Assembly (NCBI RefSeq): GCF_002196705.1
Contig: NZ_NADJ01000035.1
Location: 105,243-169,242, forward strand
Origin: Desulfosporosinus sp. FKB
Lineage (GTDB): Bacteria; Bacillota; Desulfitobacteriia; Desulfitobacteriales; Desulfitobacteriaceae
Direction: 5' to 3'
Length of the DNA stretch: 64,000 nt
In this document: positions 25,134 through 33,756 of the stretch, one piece after another
Layout: each line of letters opens with the position of its first letter
How positions within the stretch are numbered: the first letter of the stretch is position 1
Notes under the pieces: generated by a model
What the model was told of the DNA's origin: nothing
Database searches by the model: none
The model's input: the letters and a program-made list of their open reading frames with translations, nothing else
Translations under genes and position numbers: made by a program

Positions 25134-26252
25134 TTATTTATAAAAAGATTTTATCGTCTTGCAGATAAACTCCACTTCATCTGTAGTGATTTCCGGATAT
25201 ATGGGAAGGGCGATAATATTTTCTGATACTCTCTCCGCGACGGGGAAATCTCCCTTTGCATAGCCCAAATAACTAAAACAAGGCTGCAGATGAAGGGGAC
25301 GAGGATAGTAAATGCTATACCCTATTTCATTTTTAGCTAAGTGCTCTGCCAATTGATCTCGATTCTTAGCTAGGATGTTAAAAACATAGTAAACTTGTTT
25401 CTGATCCCCTTTTATCTTGGGCAGGGTTATTGCTTCACAATCGCTTAAGCTTTCAATATATTGCTTCGCAATCTTCTCTCGTTTGCTGATGGCATCATCA
25501 ATATACTTCAATTTAACGCTTAAAATTGCGGCTTGCAGGGTATCTAAGCGTGAATTGTAACCAATATAGTCATAATGGTACTTTTTAGATGCCCCATGTA
25601 CCCTATAAAACTTGGCTTTGCGCCCAAGTTCCTCATCATTGGTAACGATCATTCCGCCGTCACCATAGCCCCCCAGGGTTTTGGTCGGGAAAAAGGAAAA
25701 TACACCAAAATCACCGATTGTTCCTGCATGCCGGTACTGTCCGCTTTTGCCTTTCCATCTCATGCCAAAGGCTTCCGCCGCATCTTCCAGCACTCTTAGT
25801 TGGTGATTCTGAGCAATATCCATAATTCTGTCCATGTCTGCCATTTGATCAAAGAGATGGATTGGAAGTATTCCCACGGTCTGCGGATTGATTTTTTCCT
25901 CGATCTTGTTAACGTCAAGGGCAAAGGTCTCTTCGTCAATATCAACAAATACCGGTCGTCCCTTATGCTTAGTGATGCAGGATGCCGAGGCTAGAAAGGT
26001 AAAGGGCGATGTAATAACTTCTTTACCGTCTTTAAAGCCAAGAATGTCCGACGCTATCGTCAGGGCATCCGTCCCGGAGGCAACTCCAATGGCATATCTA
26101 GCCCCTGTATATTGTTCAATCTCCCTTTCAAATTGAGCAACTTGCTCGCCCAGGATAAAGTTTCCTTTCTCGATAACAGACTGAACGGCACGATCAAACT
26201 CGTCCTTTTTAGCTAAGTACTCCCTTTGGGAGGTATAAAAACTCACCTTCAC
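25134..26252 (-). CDS. DegT/DnrJ/EryC1-family aminotransferase (second copy)
   Basis: A 372-residue PLP aminotransferase, only distantly similar to its neighbour. The PLP lysine is Lys191 in FSFFPTKTLGGYGDGGMI, with GVASGTDALTIA for phosphate binding and EDAAEAFGMRW. It belongs to the WbpE/WlbC/FdtB-like branch of sugar aminotransferases. Start is GTG 26252, with GAGGG 9 bases upstream. No nucleotidyltransferase, dehydratase or glycosyltransferase is encoded nearby, so the sugar pathway must draw on genes elsewhere. Confidence 0.88.
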   Translation of the reverse strand: MKVSFYTSQREYLAKKDEFDRAVQSVIEKGNFILGEQVAQFEREIEQYTGARYAIGVASGTDALTIASDILGFKDGKEVITSPFTFLASASCITKHKGRPVFVDIDEETFALDVNKIEEKINPQTVGILPIHLFDQMADMDRIMDIAQNHQLRVLEDAAEAFGMRWKGKSGQYRHAGTIGDFGVFSFFPTKTLGGYGDGGMIVTNDEELGRKAKFYRVHGASKKYHYDYIGYNSRLDTLQAAILSVKLKYIDDAISKREKIAKQYIESLSDCEAITLPKIKGDQKQVYYVFNILAKNRDQLAEHLAKNEIGYSIYYPRPLHLQPCFSYLGYAKGDFPVAERVSENIIALPIYPEITTDEVEFICKTIKSFYK

Positions 26253-26285
26253 CTTCGACTACCCTCTTTCATGAACTCTTTCAAA

Positions 26286-27059
26286 TTAATTCTCTTCATT
26301 CGCAACTAAAACTTTTACGCCGCTCTGTTGGATTTTTTCCAGTTCTTCATCAGGAGCTTCCCAATCGGTGATAAGAACATCCAAGTCTCTCAAATCAAGG
26401 GTTCGAGCAAAGAATTCCGTTCCCACCTTATCAAAATTCGCCAGGCATATTTTTCGCCGTGAGATCTCTGCCACGACTCTTTGGAAGATCGCTCCTTCCG
26501 GAGTTGAACTGCTCAAACCATGATTGGCTGAAATGCCTCCCCCAGTCAAAAACGCCTTATCAATCCGCAAGGTTCTGATAAATTCAGTTGCCATAGGATC
26601 AACGATTCCTTCTTCGCTTTTAATTTTGCCACAGACAATATAGGTTTCAATGTTGGCAAAATTTTTTAGTTTTTCAGCAATAATCAAGGCATTCGTAATG
26701 ACCGTATAATCCCGATCGACAGGCAAATATTTCAAGAGTACATAATGAATACTTGCTCCGCCGATAAAGATCGTATCTCCTTGTTCGATGTAAGATGCGG
26801 CAAGCTTAGCAACAGCATTTTGATGCTCAGTTCCCTCACTAAATCTAATCTTCTCATCCATTGGAAATCTTCGAACTTTGGATAACAGCACCGCCCCTCC
26901 ATGAGTCCTTTTTAAGAGGCCGTCTTCTTCCATCATCGTAAGGTCTCTGCGAATTGTATCAATGGAAACTTGAAATTCTTCCGCAAGTTCTTTGGCAAAT
27001 ACCCGTCTCATGGACTTGATTTTGGAGAGGATCTTTTCACGACGTTCCTCTGCAAACAT
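26286..27059 (-). CDS. DeoR-family transcriptional regulator
   Basis: A 257-residue regulator: HTH_DeoR at the N-terminus (RREKILSKIKSMRRVFAKELAEEFQVSIDTIRRDLTMMEEDGLLKRTHGGA) and a DeoR sensor domain binding a sugar phosphate (GDTIFIGGASIHYV, TVITNALIIAEKL, FLTGGGISANHGLS). Start ATG 27059 is preferred because GGGG lies 6 bases upstream. The gene directly precedes the two DegT aminotransferases and probably controls them. Confidence 0.92.
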   Translation of the reverse strand: MFAEERREKILSKIKSMRRVFAKELAEEFQVSIDTIRRDLTMMEEDGLLKRTHGGAVLLSKVRRFPMDEKIRFSEGTEHQNAVAKLAASYIEQGDTIFIGGASIHYVLLKYLPVDRDYTVITNALIIAEKLKNFANIETYIVCGKIKSEEGIVDPMATEFIRTLRIDKAFLTGGGISANHGLSSSTPEGAIFQRVVAEISRRKICLANFDKVGTEFFARTLDLRDLDVLITDWEAPDEELEKIQQSGVKVLVANEEN

Positions 27060-27185
27060 ATCATACCCCTTTTCCAATTGCCTAGGGACATAATATCACG
27101 TTTATGCCGTTTTGTTAAGTATTAAATACAGCTTAATGCAGTTTTTTGCCAGAAAATTAATAATAGCTGGTACCAACCGACATGC

Positions 27186-28589
27186 TCAGTAAATTCTTTT
27201 TACTCCGGTCACTTCAGCTGTCAAAGAATCTAAGGCAACAAGATCCTCCGGAGAAAGTTCTTTTAAGGATGATTTTCCAAGAGCGCGCATTCCTTCCTCC
27301 ATTTCAAGAACCATGGAGGTTATAGTGTTCACAACACTCGTTGCTGCCTGATCGATATCAAGTTTACCCTTGGTGGGAGAGTCATAAAACACTAATGTCG
27401 TTGGAGGCTCCCAAGGTATTACTTTACCGACTTGATTATGGGTTAAAGCCAAAAGGGGAACTGTTGCCATATAAATGGCATCTGCTCCCAGAGCAATTGC
27501 TTTGAGACACTCTCCGGGCGTAAAGTACCCTCCGGCCACAATTAAACTGATCCGATTACGAACCCCAGCTTTATTTAAAAAGCGCACAGCCTGACATAAG
27601 GCAAAGAAGCTGGGGATGCCAAAATCATCTTGCTTGATGGGAGTTGTTGCATGAGAACCGCCTTGAGCTCCATCAATTATAACAGCATCAAAGCCTAATT
27701 TAACAGCAGCTTCCAGATCATTTTCAAGATGCCCCGTAGCCATGATTTTTAAGGCGATAGGCAGACCCTTGGACTGTCTTCGCAGTTGTTTCATAAACCC
27801 CGGCCAATCACTGAGCTTTTGAATCCCTGGCGGTGCAGGAAAGGCTACAGCCGGTTCGTCTGGCGCTAAGCCAGAAAGTTCCTGAGCTCTGCCCTGAAAT
27901 TCTTTGGCTTCTAAACTAACACTTCCCATATCCGCGCCTTGTCCCATTTGAACTTCCAGCATATCAGCTGCGTCAATTTGCTCTTGAGTCCTGGCCCCCC
28001 AAGCCCAACGTGATATTTGTAAAGTATATTTTCCTGCTTCTTGGCGTTCTTCCGGCAAAAAAGGACCTTCTCCGGAACAGGTAGATGTTTGTAGAGTTTT
28101 TGCTGCTCTTGCCAAAGCCCTTTTGGCTTCCTCTGACAAAGCAATTCCATAAGCCATAGCTCCGATCATAATTGGAATATTGATGATCATCGACTTGGCA
28201 GCTTTAGGACCAATAGTCACCTGCATATTCATTGGAGTGTTCTCAGGCAGTGACAACCGTGTCATAATTTTGGGAGCAAACATGAGATTATCGAATCCGG
28301 GAAAATGTTTTGGCGAACCAAGGGGTCTAGTAATTATCTTACCCTGCTGGGCGCGAAAACCTATTTCCAGAATGTTAAGTACAGATACTCGTTTTCCGGC
28401 CGGCCAAACTTCCATAAGGTTCTGAGTATACTTATCCGAAAGAAGCTTGTCCATAAAATTGCTGATCTCTTTCCCTACTAAGTAACGAGTGATTGGTTTA
28501 ATAATCACGATAAGCACCAAAGACAACTGCAGGACTAATAATAGAATTAGTAAAAAGAGCCAAAAAGAACTCGTTATTACGATCTGCAT
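27186..28589 (-). CDS. FMN-binding glutamate synthase-like protein
   Basis: A 467-residue protein with one N-terminal membrane segment (8-30) and the FMN/synthase TIM-barrel of glutamate synthase (FPGFDNLMF, MIGAMAYGIALS, IIDGAQGGSHATTPI, VAGGYFTPGECLKAIALGADAIYMAT). The cysteine cluster that binds 3Fe-4S in true GltB after this point is absent: the region reads QVGKVIPWEPPTTLVFYD. It is therefore not a normal glutamate synthase; similar YerD-like proteins are of unknown function. It follows norB by 44 bp and may be transcribed with norCB. Confidence 0.8.
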   Translation of the reverse strand: MQIVITSSFWLFLLILLLVLQLSLVLIVIIKPITRYLVGKEISNFMDKLLSDKYTQNLMEVWPAGKRVSVLNILEIGFRAQQGKIITRPLGSPKHFPGFDNLMFAPKIMTRLSLPENTPMNMQVTIGPKAAKSMIINIPIMIGAMAYGIALSEEAKRALARAAKTLQTSTCSGEGPFLPEERQEAGKYTLQISRWAWGARTQEQIDAADMLEVQMGQGADMGSVSLEAKEFQGRAQELSGLAPDEPAVAFPAPPGIQKLSDWPGFMKQLRRQSKGLPIALKIMATGHLENDLEAAVKLGFDAVIIDGAQGGSHATTPIKQDDFGIPSFFALCQAVRFLNKAGVRNRISLIVAGGYFTPGECLKAIALGADAIYMATVPLLALTHNQVGKVIPWEPPTTLVFYDSPTKGKLDIDQAATSVVNTITSMVLEMEEGMRALGKSSLKELSPEDLVALDSLTAEVTGVKRIY

Positions 28590-28633
28590 TATACGCCCCC
28601 ATTTAAAGTTAGGTTAATGAGATGTGAAAACAC

Positions 28634-30025
28634 TTATCGTTTCGGTAATTTTGTTTGCTTCCACGTTTTACAAATGAGCCAAAATAGAAAAAGATCGCCA
28701 AGGGCAAAAACCGCTCCCCCTAAGGCCCTTATAAACAAATAGAGATTCAACTGCAGCCGCACTTGTTCAAAATCCATACCCAAATATCGCCAGAGGTAAC
28801 TCTCTTTGAGGCCGGCGGCTAATAAAGCCGAAGCCATACCCAGCAAACCAACATTTAGCAAAATGACCGCCAAAACGCCGCTTTTGTACCCTTTAAGGGT
28901 TGGTTCACTCCCTCGGCTAAGGATGTAATAACACCCAGATAAAACGAGAAAGCCAAGAGTTCCAAATAAAGCCAAATGAGCATGGCCGGAGGTAACATAG
29001 GTCCCGTGCATATATAAGTTGACCCAAGGTATAGTGATTAAGAGTCCCAAAAGAGACGCTCCCGTTATATGGTAAAAAACACTGCTTAACAACAGCCAAA
29101 GGGTCAGCTTTTCTCGGCGGCTTCTGTTTTTCTTAGATTTCAAACCCTTATAAGTCATGTGAACTAATATTCCCACCGGTATGACTTCTACGATGCTGAC
29201 CAGGGAACCAATGACTAACCAAACAGCAGGAAAACCGATCCAATAATAATGATGTCCGGTCCCGTACAAGCCTCCAACAACAGCTAAAGAGGCCTCAAGA
29301 TAGAGCCATTTTTCTACTTTGGCGCGATCTGCCAGACCTGAAACGACATAAAAGGTGGCGATAAAACCAGCAGAAGTAAGCTCAAAGGCCATTTCTTCCC
29401 ATAAGTGAACAACCCAGAACTTAGTTGCCTCATCCGTAATAGGATTACTATAAAAAATAGTATTCGGCAGCAATAAGAGCAGCAGAAAGATTATCCCTAC
29501 TGTCATAACTGCGGCCGCCGGCGTAATATTATTTTTAACCATGAATAAAGTTCTGATAAGATTGTAAGAGGCCAAAGCCAAGGAAATACAAATCCCCATA
29601 TACAGGACAGGCAATCCTTCCAGGAATTCCCGTCCATTTCCAATTTTGAAGGATAAACTTGTAAAAATAGCCAAACTAAATAGAACAACAATCCAGTACT
29701 GCCATCGAGCCAGCGGGGGAGAATAGATCTCCCGATCAAGCTCTGCTGTAATGAAATAGTAGACCATACCCATAGTACCAATGAGCGGCCAAAGATCAGC
29801 CAGCCCTAAATGGATTGCCCTGCCGAACTCAAAAGGAATCGGGGACGGTAAATCAGGTATCACCAGATCTATGGCTCCGGTCACAGCCACTACACTTTGC
29901 AGGGCAAATAACGTTACTGCCGTAAAACAATATCTGCGGCTTATTTTTTGGGCTAAAAACTGCTGTTTTCGGACCACAGGTTTTTGCGTTTTTCCTAGGA
30001 AAGGTAAAAAGCTAAGCAATTTCAT
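28634..30025 (-). CDS. norB: Nitric oxide reductase, heme-copper oxidase-type subunit (NorB-like)
   Basis: A 463-residue membrane protein with about 12 membrane segments that reduces NO to N2O (family assignment). All expected metal ligands are visible: His72 (AIHLGLADL) and His350 for low-spin heme, His207 with Glu210/211 (VVHLWEEMAFEL) plus His258-His259 (GTGHHYYWIG) for FeB, and His348 in TSGHAHLALFG. The HLWEE/GTGHHYYWIG pattern is that of NorB, not of oxygen-reducing oxidases. Start ATG 30025 overlaps the norC stop (ATGA); upstream in-frame codons lie inside norC. Confidence 0.88.
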   Translation of the reverse strand: MKLLSFLPFLGKTQKPVVRKQQFLAQKISRRYCFTAVTLFALQSVVAVTGAIDLVIPDLPSPIPFEFGRAIHLGLADLWPLIGTMGMVYYFITAELDREIYSPPLARWQYWIVVLFSLAIFTSLSFKIGNGREFLEGLPVLYMGICISLALASYNLIRTLFMVKNNITPAAAVMTVGIIFLLLLLLPNTIFYSNPITDEATKFWVVHLWEEMAFELTSAGFIATFYVVSGLADRAKVEKWLYLEASLAVVGGLYGTGHHYYWIGFPAVWLVIGSLVSIVEVIPVGILVHMTYKGLKSKKNRSRREKLTLWLLLSSVFYHITGASLLGLLITIPWVNLYMHGTYVTSGHAHLALFGTLGFLVLSGCYYILSRGSEPTLKGYKSGVLAVILLNVGLLGMASALLAAGLKESYLWRYLGMDFEQVRLQLNLYLFIRALGGAVFALGDLFLFWLICKTWKQTKLPKR

Positions 30026-30411
30026 GATTCTTTTCCCGCCTTCTCTTTCTGAGGCGGCCAACCTAATGTTGGTATGGTACTGATAAACTCCAGATAATGT
30101 ACCAGGTTTTGCGCGTCTTTTATAGCGAGGCCCGGATGATGAGTGTATTTATTCGGAGGAACCACCGGCGGCTTTATAAGATAGTTAACAATTTGGGACG
30201 GAGTCTCCTTCCGTGTGATATTTGTTAAGTCTTCTCCTACATATCCCCCATTGCCGAATAAGGTATGACAGCTTATACAGTTATGTTTTTGCCAGACAAG
30301 TTTACCCTCCACGGCCTGTTCCGGCATTGGAGAAGGAAGGCGAGATGATATCAGGATAATACCTACGAATAATGCAAAGGATAAGCTGCTGAGTAACAAA
30401 AAAGTTCGCAT
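30022..30411 (-). CDS. norC: Membrane-anchored cytochrome c subunit of NO reductase (NorC-like)
   Basis: A 129-residue protein: N-terminal membrane anchor (2-23) and one c-type heme site Cys45-Ile-Ser-Cys48-His49 followed by TLFGNGGYVGEDLT, the NorC signature. The distal Met ligand should be in the C-terminal part but is not obvious. I start at ATG 30411 because the anchor follows it directly; a TTG at 30492 would add 27 polar residues and overlap the operator-like palindrome region. First gene of norCB. Confidence 0.82.
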   Translation of the reverse strand: MRTFLLLSSLSFALFVGIILISSRLPSPMPEQAVEGKLVWQKHNCISCHTLFGNGGYVGEDLTNITRKETPSQIVNYLIKPPVVPPNKYTHHPGLAIKDAQNLVHYLEFISTIPTLGWPPQKEKAGKES

Positions 30412-30494
30412 TTTCAAAGATTTTCCCTTCCAATTCTGTCCATTATGATTTATGGTAGTGTTAACCTTTGTTGCAAAAGTATACAGGTCCAAAC

Positions 30495-30510
30495 TAACAC
30501 ACTAGTGTTA
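30495..30510. promoter_or_regulatory. TAACAC-N4-GTGTTA palindrome, operator candidate for norCB
   Basis: A perfect 6-4-6 palindrome at 30495-30510, 84 bp upstream of the norC start and between norC and the divergent aminotransferase. The half-site spacing is that of CRP/FNR-family sites, which commonly control NO detoxification genes. The exact regulator is not identifiable. Confidence 0.5.
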
Positions 30511-30655
30511 ATTTACTTGAATTGAATACTGGGAAAAGGCTGCCGTAATCACGCAAAGACATAAAGCTTCTGTTAAGGGTTAAAAATATTAGAAACTTTG
30601 TTTTAAATAATGCTTCTTAGTCTTATTTTTAAATAAAATGCAAAGGAGCCACTCT

Positions 30656-31831
30656 ATGAAACCGTTATTTGCTGAAAGAATGTCCCTGTTAGGTACAGAA
30701 ACTGCCTTTGAAGTTTTGGCAAAAGCCAAAGCTCTGGAAGCCCAAGGAAAGGATATCGTTCATTTAGAGATCGGCGAACCTGATTTTGACACACCTAAAA
30801 ATATTATTGATGCTGCTTGCTTTGCTCTCACAAACGGGTATACCCACTATACGCCTGCACCAGGTATTCCCGAAGTCAGAGAAACCATTGCCGAGTATAT
30901 TCGCAGTCATAAACACGTCGACACATCACTGGAAAACATCGTCATAGTTCCAGGCGGAAAACCAATTATGTTTTTTTCCATTCTGGCAACTGTGAATCCC
31001 GGTGACGAAGTTATTTATCCTAACCCCGGCTTTCCTATTTATGAATCAGTTATCCGCTTTGTTGGCGGCAAGCCAGTCCCCATACCCCTGCGGGAAGAAA
31101 ATCAATTTCGCCTGGACGTTAACGAACTGGCTCAGCTGATTACCCCTAGGACTAAAATGCTCATTATTAATTCTCCCGGCAATCCTACAGGCGGAGTACT
31201 CACTAATGAGGATGTCAAAGCTATTGCAGACTTAGTAAGAGGTCAAGAAATCCTTGTCCTATCCGATGAGATTTATGACCGAATCGTTTATGGGAATACA
31301 CAACCCCTTTCCATTGCTTCATTACCCGGTATGCTGGATTGGACAATCATTCTCGACGGATTTTCCAAGACCTATGCCATGACAGGCTGGCGGTTAGGTT
31401 ATGGAGTAATGCCTGCGGAGATTGCGGATCGGATTTCTCAGTTAATGGTTAATTCAAATTCATGTACCTCGGCTTTTACTCAAATGGCCGGTAAGGAAGC
31501 TCTCACTGGACCGCAAACAGATGTCGACAGAATGGTTGCCGAATTCAAACAACGCCGCGACCTTATGGTCAATGGCTTAAATTCAATCCCAGGAGTAAGC
31601 TGCCTCTTACCAGAAGGTTCCTTCTATGTTTTCCCTAACTTCAAATCCTTTAACAGAAACAGTAAGGAAATTGCCGACTATCTCTTGAACGATGCAGGCG
31701 TTGCCTGTCTGGGAGGCACCTCATTTGGCTCTTATGGAGAAGGTTATCTCCGTTTCTCCTATGCAAACTCCGTAGAGAATATCCAAAAGGCTTTAGAGCG
31801 AATCGAAACTGCTTTAGGCAAACTAAAATAA
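30656..31831 (+). CDS. Class I pyridoxal-phosphate aminotransferase
   Basis: A 391-residue aminotransferase of the aspartate/aromatic type (fold I). PLP lysine is in LDGFSKTYAMTGWRLGYG; NSPGNPTGG, LSDEIYDRIVYG and the C-terminal arginine of YLRFSYANS are intact. The start is ATG 30656, 7 bases behind AAGGAG; the upstream ATG at 30638 contains the ribosome site. It is monocistronic with its own terminator. Substrate (aspartate, alanine or aromatic amino acids) is open. Confidence 0.9.
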   Translation: MKPLFAERMSLLGTETAFEVLAKAKALEAQGKDIVHLEIGEPDFDTPKNIIDAACFALTNGYTHYTPAPGIPEVRETIAEYIRSHKHVDTSLENIVIVPGGKPIMFFSILATVNPGDEVIYPNPGFPIYESVIRFVGGKPVPIPLREENQFRLDVNELAQLITPRTKMLIINSPGNPTGGVLTNEDVKAIADLVRGQEILVLSDEIYDRIVYGNTQPLSIASLPGMLDWTIILDGFSKTYAMTGWRLGYGVMPAEIADRISQLMVNSNSCTSAFTQMAGKEALTGPQTDVDRMVAEFKQRRDLMVNGLNSIPGVSCLLPEGSFYVFPNFKSFNRNSKEIADYLLNDAGVACLGGTSFGSYGEGYLRFSYANSVENIQKALERIETALGKLK

Positions 31832-31884
31832 GATCGCCGGATAAGGGCCACCCCTTGAGAAAGAAAAAGCTCTCTGTGAACAAG

Positions 31885-31917
31885 GCTGGAAGCGTTAGCT
31901 TCCAGCTATAGTTTCTT
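31885..31917 (+). terminator. Terminator of the aminotransferase
   Basis: A 9-bp stem GCTGGAAGC-GTTA-GCTTCCAGC followed by TATAGTTTCTTT. Confidence 0.75.
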
Positions 31918-31930
31918 TAGTACCTTTTAT

Positions 31931-31949
31931 CCATTCGTAAGACTCCCCC
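31931..31949 (+). repeat. Left-end remnant of the TTTAT-linked element (copy F)
   Basis: CCATTCGTAAGACTCCCCC directly after TTTAT (31926-31930) matches the left end of the complete copies and then breaks off. The rest of 31950-32160 shows no gene; it should hold the promoter of the next gene. Confidence 0.6.
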
Positions 31950-32161
31950 AAAAGCATATAATCTCTAAAATTTTTATCCTACATTTAGTGGAGGAAACCG
32001 TCATTTTAGTGTAGAATTTAGTTACCTATATCATAACAACTCTAAATGATACTAGATTAATCTAGTTCAAATTCATACACTAATTCTAATTTCAAGCAAA
32101 ATCGAAGTTTATTTCACTTTACAGCTAGAGATCGGCTTACTTAAGAAAGGGAGAAGAGTTC

Positions 32162-33460
32162 ATGAACGAAATTGCTCAAGAGTTAAATGACCGCATAAAA
32201 AAGGAAAATCCTCATGTCTACGAATTACTGTCTGACCTTGGGAGGAATATGTATTATCCTAAAGGGATTTTAACTCAGACTGCGGAAGCGAAGCAGAAGG
32301 CCCATCGATTTGATGCCACCATAGGGATTGCAACGGAAGGGAATCAACCGATGTTCCTGCCCGTAATTCATAATACATTATCTGAGTATGATCCTAAGAA
32401 TCTGTATCCTTATGCACCTCCAGCAGGCAAACCTGAACTGAGGCAGCTTTGGCGGAAGAAAATGCTTCATGAAAACCCTTCCTTAAAGGATAAATCCTTC
32501 AGCAATCCCATTGTTACAAATGCTCTGACCCATGGTTTAAGCATTGTTGCCGATCTTTTCATGAATGAAAATGATCCTTTAGTTTTACCGGAAAAATTAT
32601 GGGGTAATTACAATCTCATTTTCGGAGTTCGTCGAGGAGCAAAAAACGTTACCTTTCCTTTTTATAACGAGCAGGGAGCGTTTAATGTTCAAGGTTTGAA
32701 AAAAGCTTTACTTTCTAAAAAGGAACACGGAAAAGCTGTCGTACTACTTAACTTTCCCAATAACCCTACCGGGTATACTCCAAGTGAAAAAGAGGCAACG
32801 AACATCATCGAAGTACTGAAAGAAGTTGCCCAGGAAGGTATGAACTTAGTTGTCCTTACTGATGATGCCTATTTTGGGTTATTTTACGAGGACTCCATCA
32901 AAGAATCCTTATTTGCCCGGATTGCCAATATCCATCCCAGAATACTGGCAATCAAAGTTGACGGAGCTACAAAAGAAGATTTTGTCTGGGGCTTTCGCGT
33001 CGGGTTTATTACCTTTGCCAGCGAGTCTCCGGCAGTTCTGGATGCCTTAGAAAACAAGGCCTTGGGAAGTATTCGGGGAGCAATTTCCAGTGCGTCTCAT
33101 CCCGCTCAATCCTTTGTTTTAAATGCCCTTCAGTCATCTGAATTTCAAGTCCAGAGAGATCAAAAAGTTGAACTTTTAAAACGTCGTGCCACTAAAGTCA
33201 AAGAAATCCTTAGTCAAGGAAGTTATAACGATGCTTGGGATTATTATCCTTTTAATTCTGGTTACTTTATGTGTATGAAACTCAAACATGGCGTGAACGC
33301 CGAAGCCTTGCGCCTTCATCTCCTCGATCATTATGGCATAGGCGTTATTTCCCTGGGAGAGAGCGATGTGCGCGTTGCCTTCTCTTGTGTTGAAGTACAA
33401 GACCTTAAACAACTTTTTGACCTTATTTATCAAGGATTTCAAGATTTAAAGGGACAATGA
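32162..33460 (+). CDS. Aminotransferase class I/II (AroJ-like)
   Basis: A 432-residue fold-I PLP enzyme. LYPYAPPAGKPELRQLW, LNFPNNPTGYTPSE, LTDDAYFGLFYED and the PLP lysine in KVDGATKEDFVWGFRVGF identify it. It is not closely similar to the aminotransferase just upstream. The ATG at 32162 has a GGGAGAAG ribosome site 8-9 bases upstream. Aromatic amino acid transamination is a guess from the family. A terminator follows at 33539. Confidence 0.85.
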   Translation: MNEIAQELNDRIKKENPHVYELLSDLGRNMYYPKGILTQTAEAKQKAHRFDATIGIATEGNQPMFLPVIHNTLSEYDPKNLYPYAPPAGKPELRQLWRKKMLHENPSLKDKSFSNPIVTNALTHGLSIVADLFMNENDPLVLPEKLWGNYNLIFGVRRGAKNVTFPFYNEQGAFNVQGLKKALLSKKEHGKAVVLLNFPNNPTGYTPSEKEATNIIEVLKEVAQEGMNLVVLTDDAYFGLFYEDSIKESLFARIANIHPRILAIKVDGATKEDFVWGFRVGFITFASESPAVLDALENKALGSIRGAISSASHPAQSFVLNALQSSEFQVQRDQKVELLKRRATKVKEILSQGSYNDAWDYYPFNSGYFMCMKLKHGVNAEALRLHLLDHYGIGVISLGESDVRVAFSCVEVQDLKQLFDLIYQGFQDLKGQ

Positions 33461-33538
33461 ATCTACATTTCATTTAGATCATAACTACTTACTTGACCAG
33501 TTTAACCAAATTAAAACAAGTTTTTAGCCAAGACAGAA

Positions 33539-33590
33539 AACTCCGCACCATCTTTCCATAACCTAAGTGATGCGGAGTTGTTGTTTTGCC
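33539..33590 (+). terminator. Terminator of the AroJ-like aminotransferase
   Basis: AACTCCGCA pairs with TGCGGAGTT and is followed by GTTGTTTTG. Confidence 0.7.
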
Positions 33591-33643
33591 CAAAAGAGTG
33601 ACGTCATAGCATAGAGATGAAGGTCACCCAGATATTACCCGGA

Positions 33644-33687
33644 GAAAAGAAGAGAGAACCCTATAATTTGGGTTCTCTTTCTTCTAA
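33644..33687. terminator. Terminator between convergent genes (repeat protein side)
   Basis: AGAGAACCC pairs with GGGTTCTCT across TATAATTT, with purine-rich and T-rich flanks giving U-tracts in both directions. It mainly serves the minus-strand repeat protein gene. Confidence 0.75.
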
Positions 33688-33756
33688 TGATGCCACATGT
33701 ATAAGTCGCCAACTCAATGCTGTTGGAAATATATACCACGAGAGCGTTTCATAATA

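Noticed and set aside
30535..30620. Sequence CACGCAAAGAC...AAGC resembling part of a c-di-GMP riboswitch
   Set aside because: The GNRA-capped first stem and the rest of the conserved core are absent, so the likeness is to one short stretch only.
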